Source: an uncultured Dokdonia sp. (GTDB lineage: Bacteria > Bacteroidota > Bacteroidia > Flavobacteriales > Flavobacteriaceae). From it: DNA of 64,000 nucleotides. The notes under the pieces are model-generated. The model did no database searches. It was given only the letters and a program-made list of their open reading frames with translations, and had not been told where the DNA came from. The stretch covers positions 1 to 64,000 of the forward strand of contig NZ_CALEMI010000050.1 in assembly GCF_937910895.1 (NCBI RefSeq). Direction: 5' to 3'. The translations under genes were made by a program, and so were the position numbers. This document shows, one piece after another, positions 8,527 to 16,433 of this stretch. The stretch's first letter is position 1; every line of letters begins with the position of its first letter.

Positions 8527-9324
8527 TCAAGGCTCCACAACTCCAAGTACATAGAGTTGTTCTAAGGTTGGAGAAGCACTACCACCTTCAGGCTCTAAGG
8601 TAATTCCAAAAGCTTCAGAGGCATTTGGGTTTTCGATTTCAAAAAGCTGAGTACCGTCGGTGTCGTATTGGTTAAGTACTGCCATACTCGTTGGCGTAAG
8701 TGGATCCAACGTAAGCGACCATAACTGATATACTTTGCCTTTTGGAGGTGTGGGCAATCCGCGTACATCTACATAGGCTTTGCCTGTTTCTTTATCCCAA
8801 TAGATAGACGCATACGCTTCTGGAGCAATTGCCTGCGCGCCTAGTGGTACTGCAATGACATCTTTGTCACGTAATACATCCAATAAGGCTTTTGTTTTTT
8901 GTAAGTCTTCTTCGGCTATAAGTATTTTGCCTTCCTGAAGAATTTGCTCGCGCTCTATCGTGGTAATTTTTTCTTCTAATTTTTGTTTTTCAGTAAATTG
9001 ATATCCTACAGCGACCAATAATAATACGGCGGCTGCCCAACCTAGATAGGTGGCAGCTGGTATACGCTTTCGCGAAAGCGGAATAACCCCATCTCCCTCT
9101 TTTGATTGAATCTTAGCTTGTATACTTTCAAAATTGGAAGGTGTATAGGGAGCGGCGGCACTCGCAAGTTGTTGCAAGGCTGCTTCAATCTGTTCTACCT
9201 CAGCTTTAAGTTCAGGGTGTAAAGCGACCAGACGAGACACTTCAAGACTTTCTGCTTCGGAAAGTGTCCCGTAGACATAGAGTTCTAAAACTCCCGAATC
9301 GATATATGCTTGAATATCTATCAC
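8527..9324 (-). CDS. Anti-sigma factor, RskA-type
   Basis: 265 residues: an N-terminal cytoplasmic zinc-less anti-sigma domain (residues 1-80, including LEVSRLVALHPELKAEVE), one membrane helix (about 95-112, TYLGWAAAVLLLVAVGYQF), a coiled coil, and a periplasmic RskA domain (PEAYASIYWDKETGKAYVDV, then KGKVYQLWSL). It should hold the ECF sigma factor encoded just upstream; the two genes overlap by 4 nt. A copy of the 14-bp palindrome lies between the anti-sigma domain and the membrane helix and encodes PLSRKR. That is a tolerated position because it is a linker facing the membrane. Confidence 0.9.
   Translation of the reverse strand: MIDIQAYIDSGVLELYVYGTLSEAESLEVSRLVALHPELKAEVEQIEAALQQLASAAAPYTPSNFESIQAKIQSKEGDGVIPLSRKRIPAATYLGWAAAVLLLVAVGYQFTEKQKLEEKITTIEREQILQEGKILIAEEDLQKTKALLDVLRDKDVIAVPLGAQAIAPEAYASIYWDKETGKAYVDVRGLPTPPKGKVYQLWSLTLDPLTPTSMAVLNQYDTDGTQLFEIENPNASEAFGITLEPEGGSASPTLEQLYVLGVVEP
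9066..9079. repeat. 14-bp palindrome, copy 2
   Basis: Perfect copy inside the anti-sigma gene, in the linker before the membrane helix, read as LSRK. Confidence 0.9.
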
Positions 9325-9854
9325 GTTACTCCTAATACATTTCTTAATTTATTAATACAAATTCTATTTCTTGTTTTTACTGTGCCTAACGGAATATCTA
9401 ATTCCTCAGCAGTTTCTTTTTGGGTATAGCCTTTAAAAAAGAGCAGATGTATCACTTTTTTACAAATAGGTTCTAATACGTCTATATACTTCTTTATACC
9501 AATAGCATCTACTTTTGAAGAAAAATCATTTTTATCTTCGAGGATATCTACGAAAAAAGCAGCGTTCTGGTTTTGCTTATTGTTTTTAAATGATTTTGAA
9601 CGTGTTTTATCTATTGCTGCATTACGCGCAATATTGAGTAACCACGTGAAAAACCGTCCTTTTTGAGAATTATAAGAACTTGCATTATTCCATGCTTTTA
9701 TAAATACGTCTTGTAATACCTCTTCAGATAATTCTTGATCGTGTAATACGCTATATATAACACCTAAGATATTCTCACTATAGCGTTCATATAGTTCTGC
9801 AAAAGCACTTTCGTCCCTTTGTTGAAATCTAGCTATAAGTTGATCTGGTTGCAT
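9321..9854 (-). CDS. ECF-type RNA polymerase sigma-70 factor
   Basis: 177 residues. Region 2 spans about 10-80 (FAELYERYSENILGVIY, then DVFIKAWNN and WLLNIARNAAIDKTRS). Region 4 spans about 125-175 (GYTQKETAEELDIPLGTVKTR, helix-turn-helix). This is the standard length for extracytoplasmic-function sigma factors. Its stop overlaps the anti-sigma start by 4 nt, as usual for sigma/anti-sigma pairs. By analogy with other flavobacteria, the nearby DUF4331/TPR genes may be its targets or partners, but here they are separated by the 6174-8384 genes. I could not see a dedicated promoter motif that would prove this. Confidence 0.92.
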   Translation of the reverse strand: MQPDQLIARFQQRDESAFAELYERYSENILGVIYSVLHDQELSEEVLQDVFIKAWNNASSYNSQKGRFFTWLLNIARNAAIDKTRSKSFKNNKQNQNAAFFVDILEDKNDFSSKVDAIGIKKYIDVLEPICKKVIHLLFFKGYTQKETAEELDIPLGTVKTRNRICINKLRNVLGVT

Positions 9855-9929
9855 GGTTCTATTTAAAGAGGTCTAAAATACAGTATTCTAATGAAACAAA
9901 ATAATCCAAAACATCTATTATTTATCTTT

Positions 9930-10859
9930 TTAAAATGATTGTTCAAAAGACAACAGAAAGAATTTTTTAAAAGTCTTTTCTGCCCAGAGACGTTCTTCTT
10001 CTGGAAGCGGATTCTGATCTAATATCAATGCCATCATCGTATATTTTTCTTTACTGTATACTCTAGGAATTGTTGCAATGTTGTTATTATTGAGATGCAC
10101 CAAAAACAACCCTGGCATACCTATTAATTGTTCTGGTACCATGTCAAAACGGTTATGTCCTGCGTGGACTACCCACGTATTTTTCATTCCAGAAAGATCA
10201 GGTAACGTAGCTAATTTATTATGATCTATATATAGGTATCGTATTTGAGATAGCATTCCTATAGTCTTTGGGAGTATCTCCAATGTATTATGATCTAACC
10301 ACAAAGAATATAAATTAGACATCTGACTTAAGTAGGTATAGCTATTCTCATCCTTTAATTCATTATAGGACAGATTTAAATCTTTTAGGGCTTTTAAATG
10401 CATGATCTCTTTTGGTAGTTTTGTGAGTTGATTTCCTTTTAGATTTAAAAATACTAAAGGAAGTTCTTCAATCACTGCAATTGTTTTTTCTAGATCAAGC
10501 GCTGGATTATAGGCAAGAGATAACTGTTTTATATTTTTAAAGTCTCTTACTGCTTCGGGTATTTTTTTGAGTTGAAGACTGTCTAAGACAAGTACCTCTA
10601 ATTTATCAGGATAAGGCAATGATGCTAAAATAGCAGGAATATCAAGTTCTGTATTTCCTGACAAATTCAACATACGTAAGGCTTGTAATTTTTCGACAGC
10701 GACAGGAAATTCTTTCAGATTTTGATAGCTTAGATCTAGGCGCCGTGTCTTGATATCAACATCAGTCGTTGTCACTGTTTCTCCATAAAACGTAGTGTAT
10801 GTACTACAACTTGATAGTAATACGCATAAGGCTGCTGTTAGTAAGATTGACCTAATCAT
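9930..10859 (-). CDS. Leucine-rich-repeat lipoprotein
   Basis: 309 residues with a lipoprotein signal (LCVLLSSCST) followed by about nine bacterial leucine-rich repeats, for example LRMLNLSGNTELDIP, LVFLNLKGNQLTKLPKEI and LYSLWLDHNTLEILPKTI. LRR lipoproteins of this size in Bacteroidota are usually envelope binding proteins; the ligand is unknown. The start overlaps the end of the preceding envelope-protein gene by 8 nt, so the two are translationally coupled. Confidence 0.8.
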   Translation of the reverse strand: MIRSILLTAALCVLLSSCSTYTTFYGETVTTTDVDIKTRRLDLSYQNLKEFPVAVEKLQALRMLNLSGNTELDIPAILASLPYPDKLEVLVLDSLQLKKIPEAVRDFKNIKQLSLAYNPALDLEKTIAVIEELPLVFLNLKGNQLTKLPKEIMHLKALKDLNLSYNELKDENSYTYLSQMSNLYSLWLDHNTLEILPKTIGMLSQIRYLYIDHNKLATLPDLSGMKNTWVVHAGHNRFDMVPEQLIGMPGLFLVHLNNNNIATIPRVYSKEKYTMMALILDQNPLPEEERLWAEKTFKKFFLLSFEQSF

Positions 10860-11808
10860 ACGTCTCTTCTAATCTATAAATTACACTTCCTGTGATTTCA
10901 AAAAACAATTGATCTTTTTCATCTACTTTCCAAGGGAAACGAGGATTTAAACCAAAACCATCATGCAATGTATTTTGAATGTATGCACCTATCCACTGGC
11001 TATTCACTCCAATTTTAGAATGAAGTTGATAGTGTTCATCTTGATAGGTTCCAAATGCATAGAGATTAGCATAAAAAAGCTCTTTAAAAGGTGGTAAGGT
11101 AAACCATACATTTTTTCGGCCATCATCAGAGTTTATGGAATTTCTGGGCGATCTTGAATAATCAGGCTGTGGTGTAAATAGCTCAACAGCAATTCCTGCT
11201 TGGTACACACGATGTAGATCTCGTATATCTGTCACGCCCACTGTAAGAGAACCTGTGGTGGCATAGTCTGTACGCTCTCCATTAAAAATAGTTCCGAATT
11301 TAAAATCATTTGAAAAGACGGTATGAATACTATGCGTTGCATTACTAAAACGCATGATAAATTGTCCACTCCGAATCCCATAACTCTTTAAGTCTTTGGG
11401 TAAATAATCTTTACCAAAACCAAATCCTAGCCCATTGAATCCACCTTTCTTACGAGAATCAAAAATAATAGCACTATTCATCTCTGAAACCGAAGATCCT
11501 AAAAGATTGGTATTTTTACCGACGCCAGCTAACGCAAAAACCTCATAAGAATAGGCAATCCCTGACCTCTTCTTAATATGTCTTTTAAAAAACTGATAGG
11601 ATGCAAAGGAGACACCGCTTTCTATAGAAGCATCCCCATAATTTAAAACACCAAAACCAAACGCTCCTATCTTAAGCCATTGGTTTTGATTGCCTAATGT
11701 GATTTCAGCTTTGAGCAACATACCACCGTTTGCCTGTAAACGCTGACTATAAAGAACGTTACTTAACAAACAAATTCCTAAAAGTATGTATTTACGGATG
11801 CAATTCAA
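10852..11808 (-). CDS. Envelope-associated beta-rich protein of unknown function
   Basis: 318 residues with a signal peptide (YILLGICLLSNVLYSQ) and many alternating strands rich in Gly and aromatics (GFNGLGFGFGKDYLP, GSVIYRLEE), like an outer-membrane barrel or large beta domain. Similar flavobacterial proteins are, as I recall, sometimes annotated as polymorphic toxin type 23 domain proteins. No neighbouring immunity gene is evident here, so I do not assert toxin activity. The start is TTG at 11808, whose TTGA overlaps the TGA stop of a short upstream ORF. The LRR lipoprotein follows with an 8-nt overlap. Confidence 0.6.
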   Translation of the reverse strand: MNCIRKYILLGICLLSNVLYSQRLQANGGMLLKAEITLGNQNQWLKIGAFGFGVLNYGDASIESGVSFASYQFFKRHIKKRSGIAYSYEVFALAGVGKNTNLLGSSVSEMNSAIIFDSRKKGGFNGLGFGFGKDYLPKDLKSYGIRSGQFIMRFSNATHSIHTVFSNDFKFGTIFNGERTDYATTGSLTVGVTDIRDLHRVYQAGIAVELFTPQPDYSRSPRNSINSDDGRKNVWFTLPPFKELFYANLYAFGTYQDEHYQLHSKIGVNSQWIGAYIQNTLHDGFGLNPRFPWKVDEKDQLFFEITGSVIYRLEETYD

Positions 11809-11894
11809 GAAGATAGATTATGTTTAAGACACAGACAAGATACTATTAAAATCAACGTAATAGCACCTATTTTCACAAGTCCTTGCCATCTCAT
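11805..11894 (-). CDS. Putative 29-residue membrane or lipoprotein-like peptide coupled to the next gene
   Basis: A 29-codon ORF from ATG 11894 encodes MRWQGLVKIGAITLILIVSC and nine further residues: a positively charged start, one hydrophobic helix and a lipobox-like VSCL. Its TGA stop shares two bases with the TTG start of the next gene (TTGA). That arrangement, with a weak TTG start downstream, suggests translational coupling. It may be a leader peptide rather than a functional protein. It is too short for statistics, so confidence is low. Confidence 0.3.
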   Translation of the reverse strand: MRWQGLVKIGAITLILIVSCLCLKHNLSS

Positions 11895-11945
11895 CTTTAC
11901 GGTAATTTTAATAAATATTTAGAGATGGTATATTCCTTTTTACTG

Positions 11946-11953
11946 TACATTTA
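11946..11953 (+). promoter_or_regulatory. Probable -7 element (TACATTTA) of the GH113-like gene
   Basis: TACATTTA matches the TAnnTTTR pattern of Bacteroidota promoters and sits 22 nt before the ATG at 11976. No TGATN4ATCA box lies at the expected position upstream. Confidence 0.4.
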
Positions 11954-11975
11954 AGAACTATACCGATACCATATT

Positions 11976-14315
11976 ATGAAACGTACATTTATAGGCATTC
12001 TATTATTTGGTATTGCGCTGTTAATTTTTGGGGCCTTTGCATTTACAACCATCACAAAAAACGCAGAAAATAACGAAGACATAGCCGTCGTAGAGACAGC
12101 GTTTGTCTCTACTACTCCTACCCGACGCCAATTACGACGTAGTTTTTTTGATAAAAGAGAGATTCTTGTCGTCTATGGAACTACCGATGCTACGCTTAGT
12201 AGAAAGTACAAGACGTTATTAGATACTATCAACCAACTCCCTCAAAACGGAAGACGTAGAAATGCAACTATACGTTATAAAGCTGTATCTGAAGTTACAG
12301 AAGCAGATATTCAAAACACTATTCTTTTTTTAATAGGAACTCCTCAAGACCATCCACTCTTAAAGCGATTTATAAAATCGATGCCTATTGAGATCACAGA
12401 TCAAGGGATTACAGTACCATTAAAAACGTATTCGACTCCATCTGATATTTTATCTGTTTCTTTTTTTCCTAATCCTGAAAACAATGAGCTCCCGTTTAGT
12501 TTTTTCTCAGGGAACGATGCGCATACGCTCTTTAAATTCTTTGAACGTAGCGTAGCTACAGCTGGGGCTTCTTTTTTCTGGCAAACCATGGATTATGAAC
12601 TCTATCGCGATACCAATAGAATTCTCTTAGGAAATTTTAATGATCAATGGCAACTAGATCCCACCACTCGTTTTGATTACTCCCTAGGAAATAACAACAT
12701 CGCACAATCGGAACATTATACCCTTATTTCACACCAAAAAGAAGTATCACAACAGGATGCTACCCTATTAATTTCTGATTTAGAAAACACCTATCAGAAG
12801 ATCATTGATTTTACCGAAAGCACACATGATCTTCCTAAGATAGGGTATCATATTTATAATACCGCAGAAGACAAAGGATTGATATTAGGAAATACAGAAC
12901 AAGCCCATATCGATATCAATACTACTGAAGTACATACCATTATTAATGAAAAATATCAAAACAACTATATCGAAAAAGAAAATGCGCTCATTCTTCATCA
13001 TACCTTAGGGGATTCAAAATCTAAAGCATTTTCAAAAGGACTTGCGGTGTACTTTACAGATCAATGGCAACGAGAAGGATATCCCTATTGGTCTGCTCGA
13101 CTTTTTGAATCTGATAATGTTCTTACGGTCAAAGAACTTTTTGATAATGAGCTGATCGAAAAAGAATCTCCTTTGTTGACTGACTGTATGACGGCTTCTT
13201 TTGTTGGGTTTTTGATAGAGCATTGGGGAAAAGAGCTGTTCTTGCAACGATTTAGTGACTGGGTACCTTCTGAAAAAGATATCAAAACATTAGAACCTAA
13301 ATGGCAACAATATCTTACAAAAGAAGCCCTGAAATCTCCTAAAAAGAAACGAGTAAAACCCACTATAACGTATCTAAAAGGATTCAACTTTGCACATGAA
13401 GGATATAGTATTTACAACGGATATACATCAAAAAAAGCAACAGAAGCTATTGTAAAACAGTATGATATGGGAAGCAATGCGATGGCAATTATTCCTTATA
13501 GCTATATCCGTATGGAAAGTACGCCAACCTATCTTTCTATAGGAAGCAGAGCTGGGTCTGAAAATGACCAAGGTGTTGTACACAGTGCTTTTGAAGCCAA
13601 AAAACTAGGCATGCAATCTCTCTTAAAACCACAAGTCTTTTTTGGCAATAGCTGGCCAGGAGCTCTTGATTATGAGACCGAAGCAGATTGGGACGCATTC
13701 TTTAACTATTATTACAGATGGATACGCCATTATGCATTTCTGGCGGAGATTCATCAAATAGATGCCTTTTGCATGGGTGTTGAGTTTGTAAAAGCTACCT
13801 TAAGTCATCCTGAACAATGGAAACAGATGTTTCAAAAAACCCGAGGCTTGTACCAAGGAAATATGACGTATGCAGCCAATTGGGGAAAAGAATTTGAAAA
13901 CATTGATTTTTGGAATGATCTCGACTTTATAGGTTTAAATTCTTATTACCCCTTGAGTAAAAATGATACCGCAACAGATGAGGAGTTAAAAGCTAATTTT
14001 AAAAATATCAAAGCCAAAATAAAAAACGTCTATCAGAAGTATAAAAAGCCAATTGTATTTACTGAAATAGGATTTAGAAGTATAGAAGCACCTTGGAAAA
14101 ACCCACATGCAGATGGAGACACCCCTTTTAATGATATCCATCAACAGCGGTGTTATGAAGTTATTTTTGAAGGGATTCAGAACGAACCTTGGTGTGCAGG
14201 AATTTTATGGTGGAAGTTTCCTAGCTACCTTGAATATCGAGGGACAGAAAATACCGCTTTTACCCCCAATAATAAAGCAACAGAAGCGACGGTTAGAAAG
14301 TGGTTTGGTAAGTAA
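11976..14315 (+). CDS. GH113-like glycoside hydrolase with large N-terminal extension
   Basis: 779 residues. A signal anchor lies at residues 6-24. A middle part (about 50-450) is of unrecognised type, with a segment resembling gluzincin-like peptidase remnants but no HExxH. The C-terminal TIM barrel spans about 465-779. The barrel resembles GH113 (beta-mannanase clan): GFNFAHEGY opens it, the acid/base Glu is probably E603 in MGVEFVK, and the nucleophile is probably E697 in VFTEIGFRS, followed by APW and WWKF. It is probably an exported or membrane-anchored polysaccharide or envelope-glycan hydrolase. It is monocistronic, flanked by a possible promoter and a hairpin. The substrate is unproven. 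Confidence 0.7.
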   Translation: MKRTFIGILLFGIALLIFGAFAFTTITKNAENNEDIAVVETAFVSTTPTRRQLRRSFFDKREILVVYGTTDATLSRKYKTLLDTINQLPQNGRRRNATIRYKAVSEVTEADIQNTILFLIGTPQDHPLLKRFIKSMPIEITDQGITVPLKTYSTPSDILSVSFFPNPENNELPFSFFSGNDAHTLFKFFERSVATAGASFFWQTMDYELYRDTNRILLGNFNDQWQLDPTTRFDYSLGNNNIAQSEHYTLISHQKEVSQQDATLLISDLENTYQKIIDFTESTHDLPKIGYHIYNTAEDKGLILGNTEQAHIDINTTEVHTIINEKYQNNYIEKENALILHHTLGDSKSKAFSKGLAVYFTDQWQREGYPYWSARLFESDNVLTVKELFDNELIEKESPLLTDCMTASFVGFLIEHWGKELFLQRFSDWVPSEKDIKTLEPKWQQYLTKEALKSPKKKRVKPTITYLKGFNFAHEGYSIYNGYTSKKATEAIVKQYDMGSNAMAIIPYSYIRMESTPTYLSIGSRAGSENDQGVVHSAFEAKKLGMQSLLKPQVFFGNSWPGALDYETEADWDAFFNYYYRWIRHYAFLAEIHQIDAFCMGVEFVKATLSHPEQWKQMFQKTRGLYQGNMTYAANWGKEFENIDFWNDLDFIGLNSYYPLSKNDTATDEELKANFKNIKAKIKNVYQKYKKPIVFTEIGFRSIEAPWKNPHADGDTPFNDIHQQRCYEVIFEGIQNEPWCAGILWWKFPSYLEYRGTENTAFTPNNKATEATVRKWFGK

Positions 14316-14351
14316 ATCTATTACTAGTTTTCTATGAATATTCTTTCTGAG

Positions 14352-14393
14352 TATGCTCCTGCCTGCTGGCAGGCAGGTTCGCGAAAGCGTATA
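14352..14393. repeat. Composite nested palindrome, copy A
   Basis: Read on the minus strand, this is TATACGCTTTCGCGAA, then the 20-bp element CCTGCCTGCCAGCAGGCAGG, then AGCATA. It is the common palindrome split before its last half-arm by a second palindrome. Compare copies B (40911) and C (55700). Confidence 0.8.
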
Positions 14394-14401
14394 AAAACAG
14401 A

Positions 14402-14425
14402 AAAGCGAACCTATAAGTTCGCTTT
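14402..14425 (+). terminator. Terminator-like hairpin after the GH113-like gene
   Basis: AAAGCGAAC pairs perfectly with GTTCGCTTT around a 6-nt loop. It could serve both the plus-strand hydrolase gene and the small minus-strand precursor gene ending at 14450. Confidence 0.55.
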
Positions 14426-14449
14426 ATCAAAACTGTAAATTCTATTTGA

Positions 14450-14620
14450 TTAGACAGGATCTCCAGGTGCTGTACAAATACATCCCACACAGGTTTGTGT
14501 GTAATGACACTCTTCGTCAGAATGACATTGATTTCTAGGAATTCTTCCTCCTTCTATTTGTCTTTGTGCTACATTGTCTAATTCTTGAGCCCCTTTTAAT
14601 TTTAAAATTGATTGTAACAT
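14450..14620 (-). CDS. Double-glycine-leader, Cys-rich RiPP/bacteriocin-like precursor peptide
   Basis: A 56-residue ORF read directly from the sequence. The leader MLQSILKLKGAQELDNVAQ, followed by RQIEGG, has the form of Bacteroidota GG-type leaders (short hydrophobic start, KGxQEL, xxQRxIxGG), which are cleaved after GlyGly. The 31-residue core starts RIPRNQ and carries five Cys (positions 32, 38, 44, 47, 49) in the order CHSDEEC, TCVGCIC, ending TAPGDPV. Such peptides are exported by C39-peptidase ABC transporters and may be disulfide-bonded or enzymatically modified. No transporter or modifying enzyme is in the window. The coordinates, leader and GG site are clear; the activity is unknown. 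Confidence 0.65.
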   Translation of the reverse strand: MLQSILKLKGAQELDNVAQRQIEGGRIPRNQCHSDEECHYTQTCVGCICTAPGDPV

Positions 14621-14767
14621 ACTAGTACGTTTTATAAGGTTAATAATACCTCAATTTAAACAAAATATATTGATAATCAATGAGTTACTGTTTTTCCATA
14701 TCTACCTTACGCAAATGCTGTAATTTTCTGTTATATTGGAAGATATCTACCACAAATACTTATATAC

Positions 14768-14974
14768 ATGAATGTTAAATACGCTTTCGCGAAAGCATAC
14801 TCTGCCATAATTCTCAAAGGAGTATTTACTTTAGATATTACCGTTACTCAAGTTGATGATTTAGGTTTTACTATTAGTAAGAATGCAAGTGGATATTGGT
14901 ACAAATCCTATGATGAAGAAGGTATAGTATTAAAAAAAGAATATCCAGACTCCTTTGCGATTCTTAGCATTTAG
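14768..14974 (+). CDS. Small hypothetical protein
   Basis: 68 residues starting MNVKYAFAKAYSAIILKG, then a beta-strand-like part (FTLDITVTQVDDLGFTIS) and an acidic, Tyr-rich end (YWYKSYDEEG). Residues AFAKA come from a copy of the 14-bp palindrome, so the first 15 residues may be repeat-derived. The composition of the rest looks coding. No neighbour on the same strand explains it, and no domain is recognised. Confidence 0.4.
   Translation: MNVKYAFAKAYSAIILKGVFTLDITVTQVDDLGFTISKNASGYWYKSYDEEGIVLKKEYPDSFAILSI
14783..14796. repeat. 14-bp palindrome, copy 3
   Basis: Perfect copy near the 5' end of the small plus-strand ORF, read as AFAKA. Confidence 0.9.
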
Positions 14975-14991
14975 AAAAAAATAGTTTGTCC

Positions 14992-16428
14992 TTAATTCAT
15001 TACGGTTTCGGTTTGTAATATGCGTTCTATTTTTAATAAACGGTCGTTCACAGACGTTTTATAGTTTTCAAAATCACCAGTGAGTTTCTTTTTTTCTGCT
15101 TCCAATAGCTCTATACGTTTTAACAAAGCCTGTGTAGCACTTACGTTAAGCATACTGATTGCTTCATAGTCTACGGTATGAAAATTGGATACTTGCTTTC
15201 CATATACAAAAACCTGTCCTTCTTGATTACTTGCCACTTTTATCGCATTTCTCTGAATCTCTAATACGTCAACAAGGGCTTCTTCTTCAGTAAAAATGAG
15301 TTTTACTTTATCTCCTACCACAAGGTCTTTTGTATTAGTGTTTATCCAACCGTCTTTGATCGTACTTAACGCATAGATATTTGGAATCACATCAGTAAGG
15401 TTACTACTCACTGCCTGTGGATATACTTCTTTTACTTGTTGTGCAATCACTTTTTTATGCGATTGATTTCCTTTAGAGATCGTATCGATCATCGTGTAAT
15501 CGGTAACTTCAATTTTAGAAAGTGTTTCTAAGTCTTTTGAAGCATTACTCACTCCAAAAATATTTTTAATACGAGCATCAGAAAATGCATTAAATTCTTC
15601 TGCTGCTATGCGATTAGAAGCATATATCGAGTACTTTTCTGTTACTTTTCTGGTATTATCTATTCTAAAACCAGTTTGTTGTCTTCCATGTAATATAAAA
15701 TATGAGTAATATCCTTGATATGCTACATTTGACAAGGTATTTCCGGAAACGACTAATTTTGCTTGTGTAGGTGTTTTGCTCCCTATCCCAACATTTCCTG
15801 TTCCATTAATACGCATGACTTCTCTAGAAGTACTTGTATTGTATTCCCACGTATCAAAGCTAATATCACCCGAATTACCACCACCATTTGTTCCTGATGC
15901 TACAAGTGTTCGCATCCCTATAAAGTTGGTTCCCTGATGACCAAAACTTACTTTAATGCCACGATTTTTAATGTCATGTTGGTCTTGTGGTTGAACACTC
16001 GAACCTATAATACTATTTTCTTTCACATCTACTATGATTTTAGGTATTGTAATTCCAATTCCTACATTTCCATTAGATCTTATTACCATTTTATCTTGAT
16101 TATCAACACGAAATCCTATAAATCCATTAGGGTCAGATTTTATATTAATTAAAGACTGTATACCATACACGTGATGTAGAAATCCATAGCTTTTAGCTCC
16201 TAATGCGTTTTTATGTGAAAAACCTGCCCAATTTTCACCCAGACCTACATCTCCAAGAAATACTCTGTTAATGATTCCGTTTCCTTGTACCTCCAGTTTC
16301 TGAGTTGGAGTGGTCGTTCCTACCCCGACATTTCCATTAGGTAATATTGTTAAAGCATCGGTTTGGGCTACTACAAGACCGTTCATTAGTACTAATATAA
16401 GGGTAGCTACTATAGATGATGTTTTCAT
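14992..16428 (-). CDS. Secreted fibre-like protein with S74 autochaperone domain (paralogue 1)
   Basis: 478 residues. A signal peptide (cleaved near VVAQ) is followed directly by DALTILPNGNVGVGT, the collar signature shared with three other proteins of this cluster. Beta-helical segments with repeated NVGIG motifs come next. A C-terminal intramolecular chaperone of the peptidase S74 type starts at about residue 280: FSDARIKNIFG with the Ser-Asp catalytic pair, then KKVIAQQVKEVYPQAV. The end is a trimeric coiled coil (LLKRIELLEAEKKKL). S74 domains trimerise phage tail spikes and then self-cleave. Here the signal peptide points to an exported bacterial fibre. Six nt separate it from its paralogue upstream. 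Confidence 0.85.
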   Translation of the reverse strand: MKTSSIVATLILVLMNGLVVAQTDALTILPNGNVGVGTTTPTQKLEVQGNGIINRVFLGDVGLGENWAGFSHKNALGAKSYGFLHHVYGIQSLINIKSDPNGFIGFRVDNQDKMVIRSNGNVGIGITIPKIIVDVKENSIIGSSVQPQDQHDIKNRGIKVSFGHQGTNFIGMRTLVASGTNGGGNSGDISFDTWEYNTSTSREVMRINGTGNVGIGSKTPTQAKLVVSGNTLSNVAYQGYYSYFILHGRQQTGFRIDNTRKVTEKYSIYASNRIAAEEFNAFSDARIKNIFGVSNASKDLETLSKIEVTDYTMIDTISKGNQSHKKVIAQQVKEVYPQAVSSNLTDVIPNIYALSTIKDGWINTNTKDLVVGDKVKLIFTEEEALVDVLEIQRNAIKVASNQEGQVFVYGKQVSNFHTVDYEAISMLNVSATQALLKRIELLEAEKKKLTGDFENYKTSVNDRLLKIERILQTETVMN

Positions 16429-16433
16429 ATCAT

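Noticed and set aside
10852-11808. Polymorphic toxin with immunity gene
   Set aside because: The protein has a plain signal peptide and beta-rich layout and no recognisable toxin delivery domain; the next gene is an LRR lipoprotein, not a typical immunity protein.
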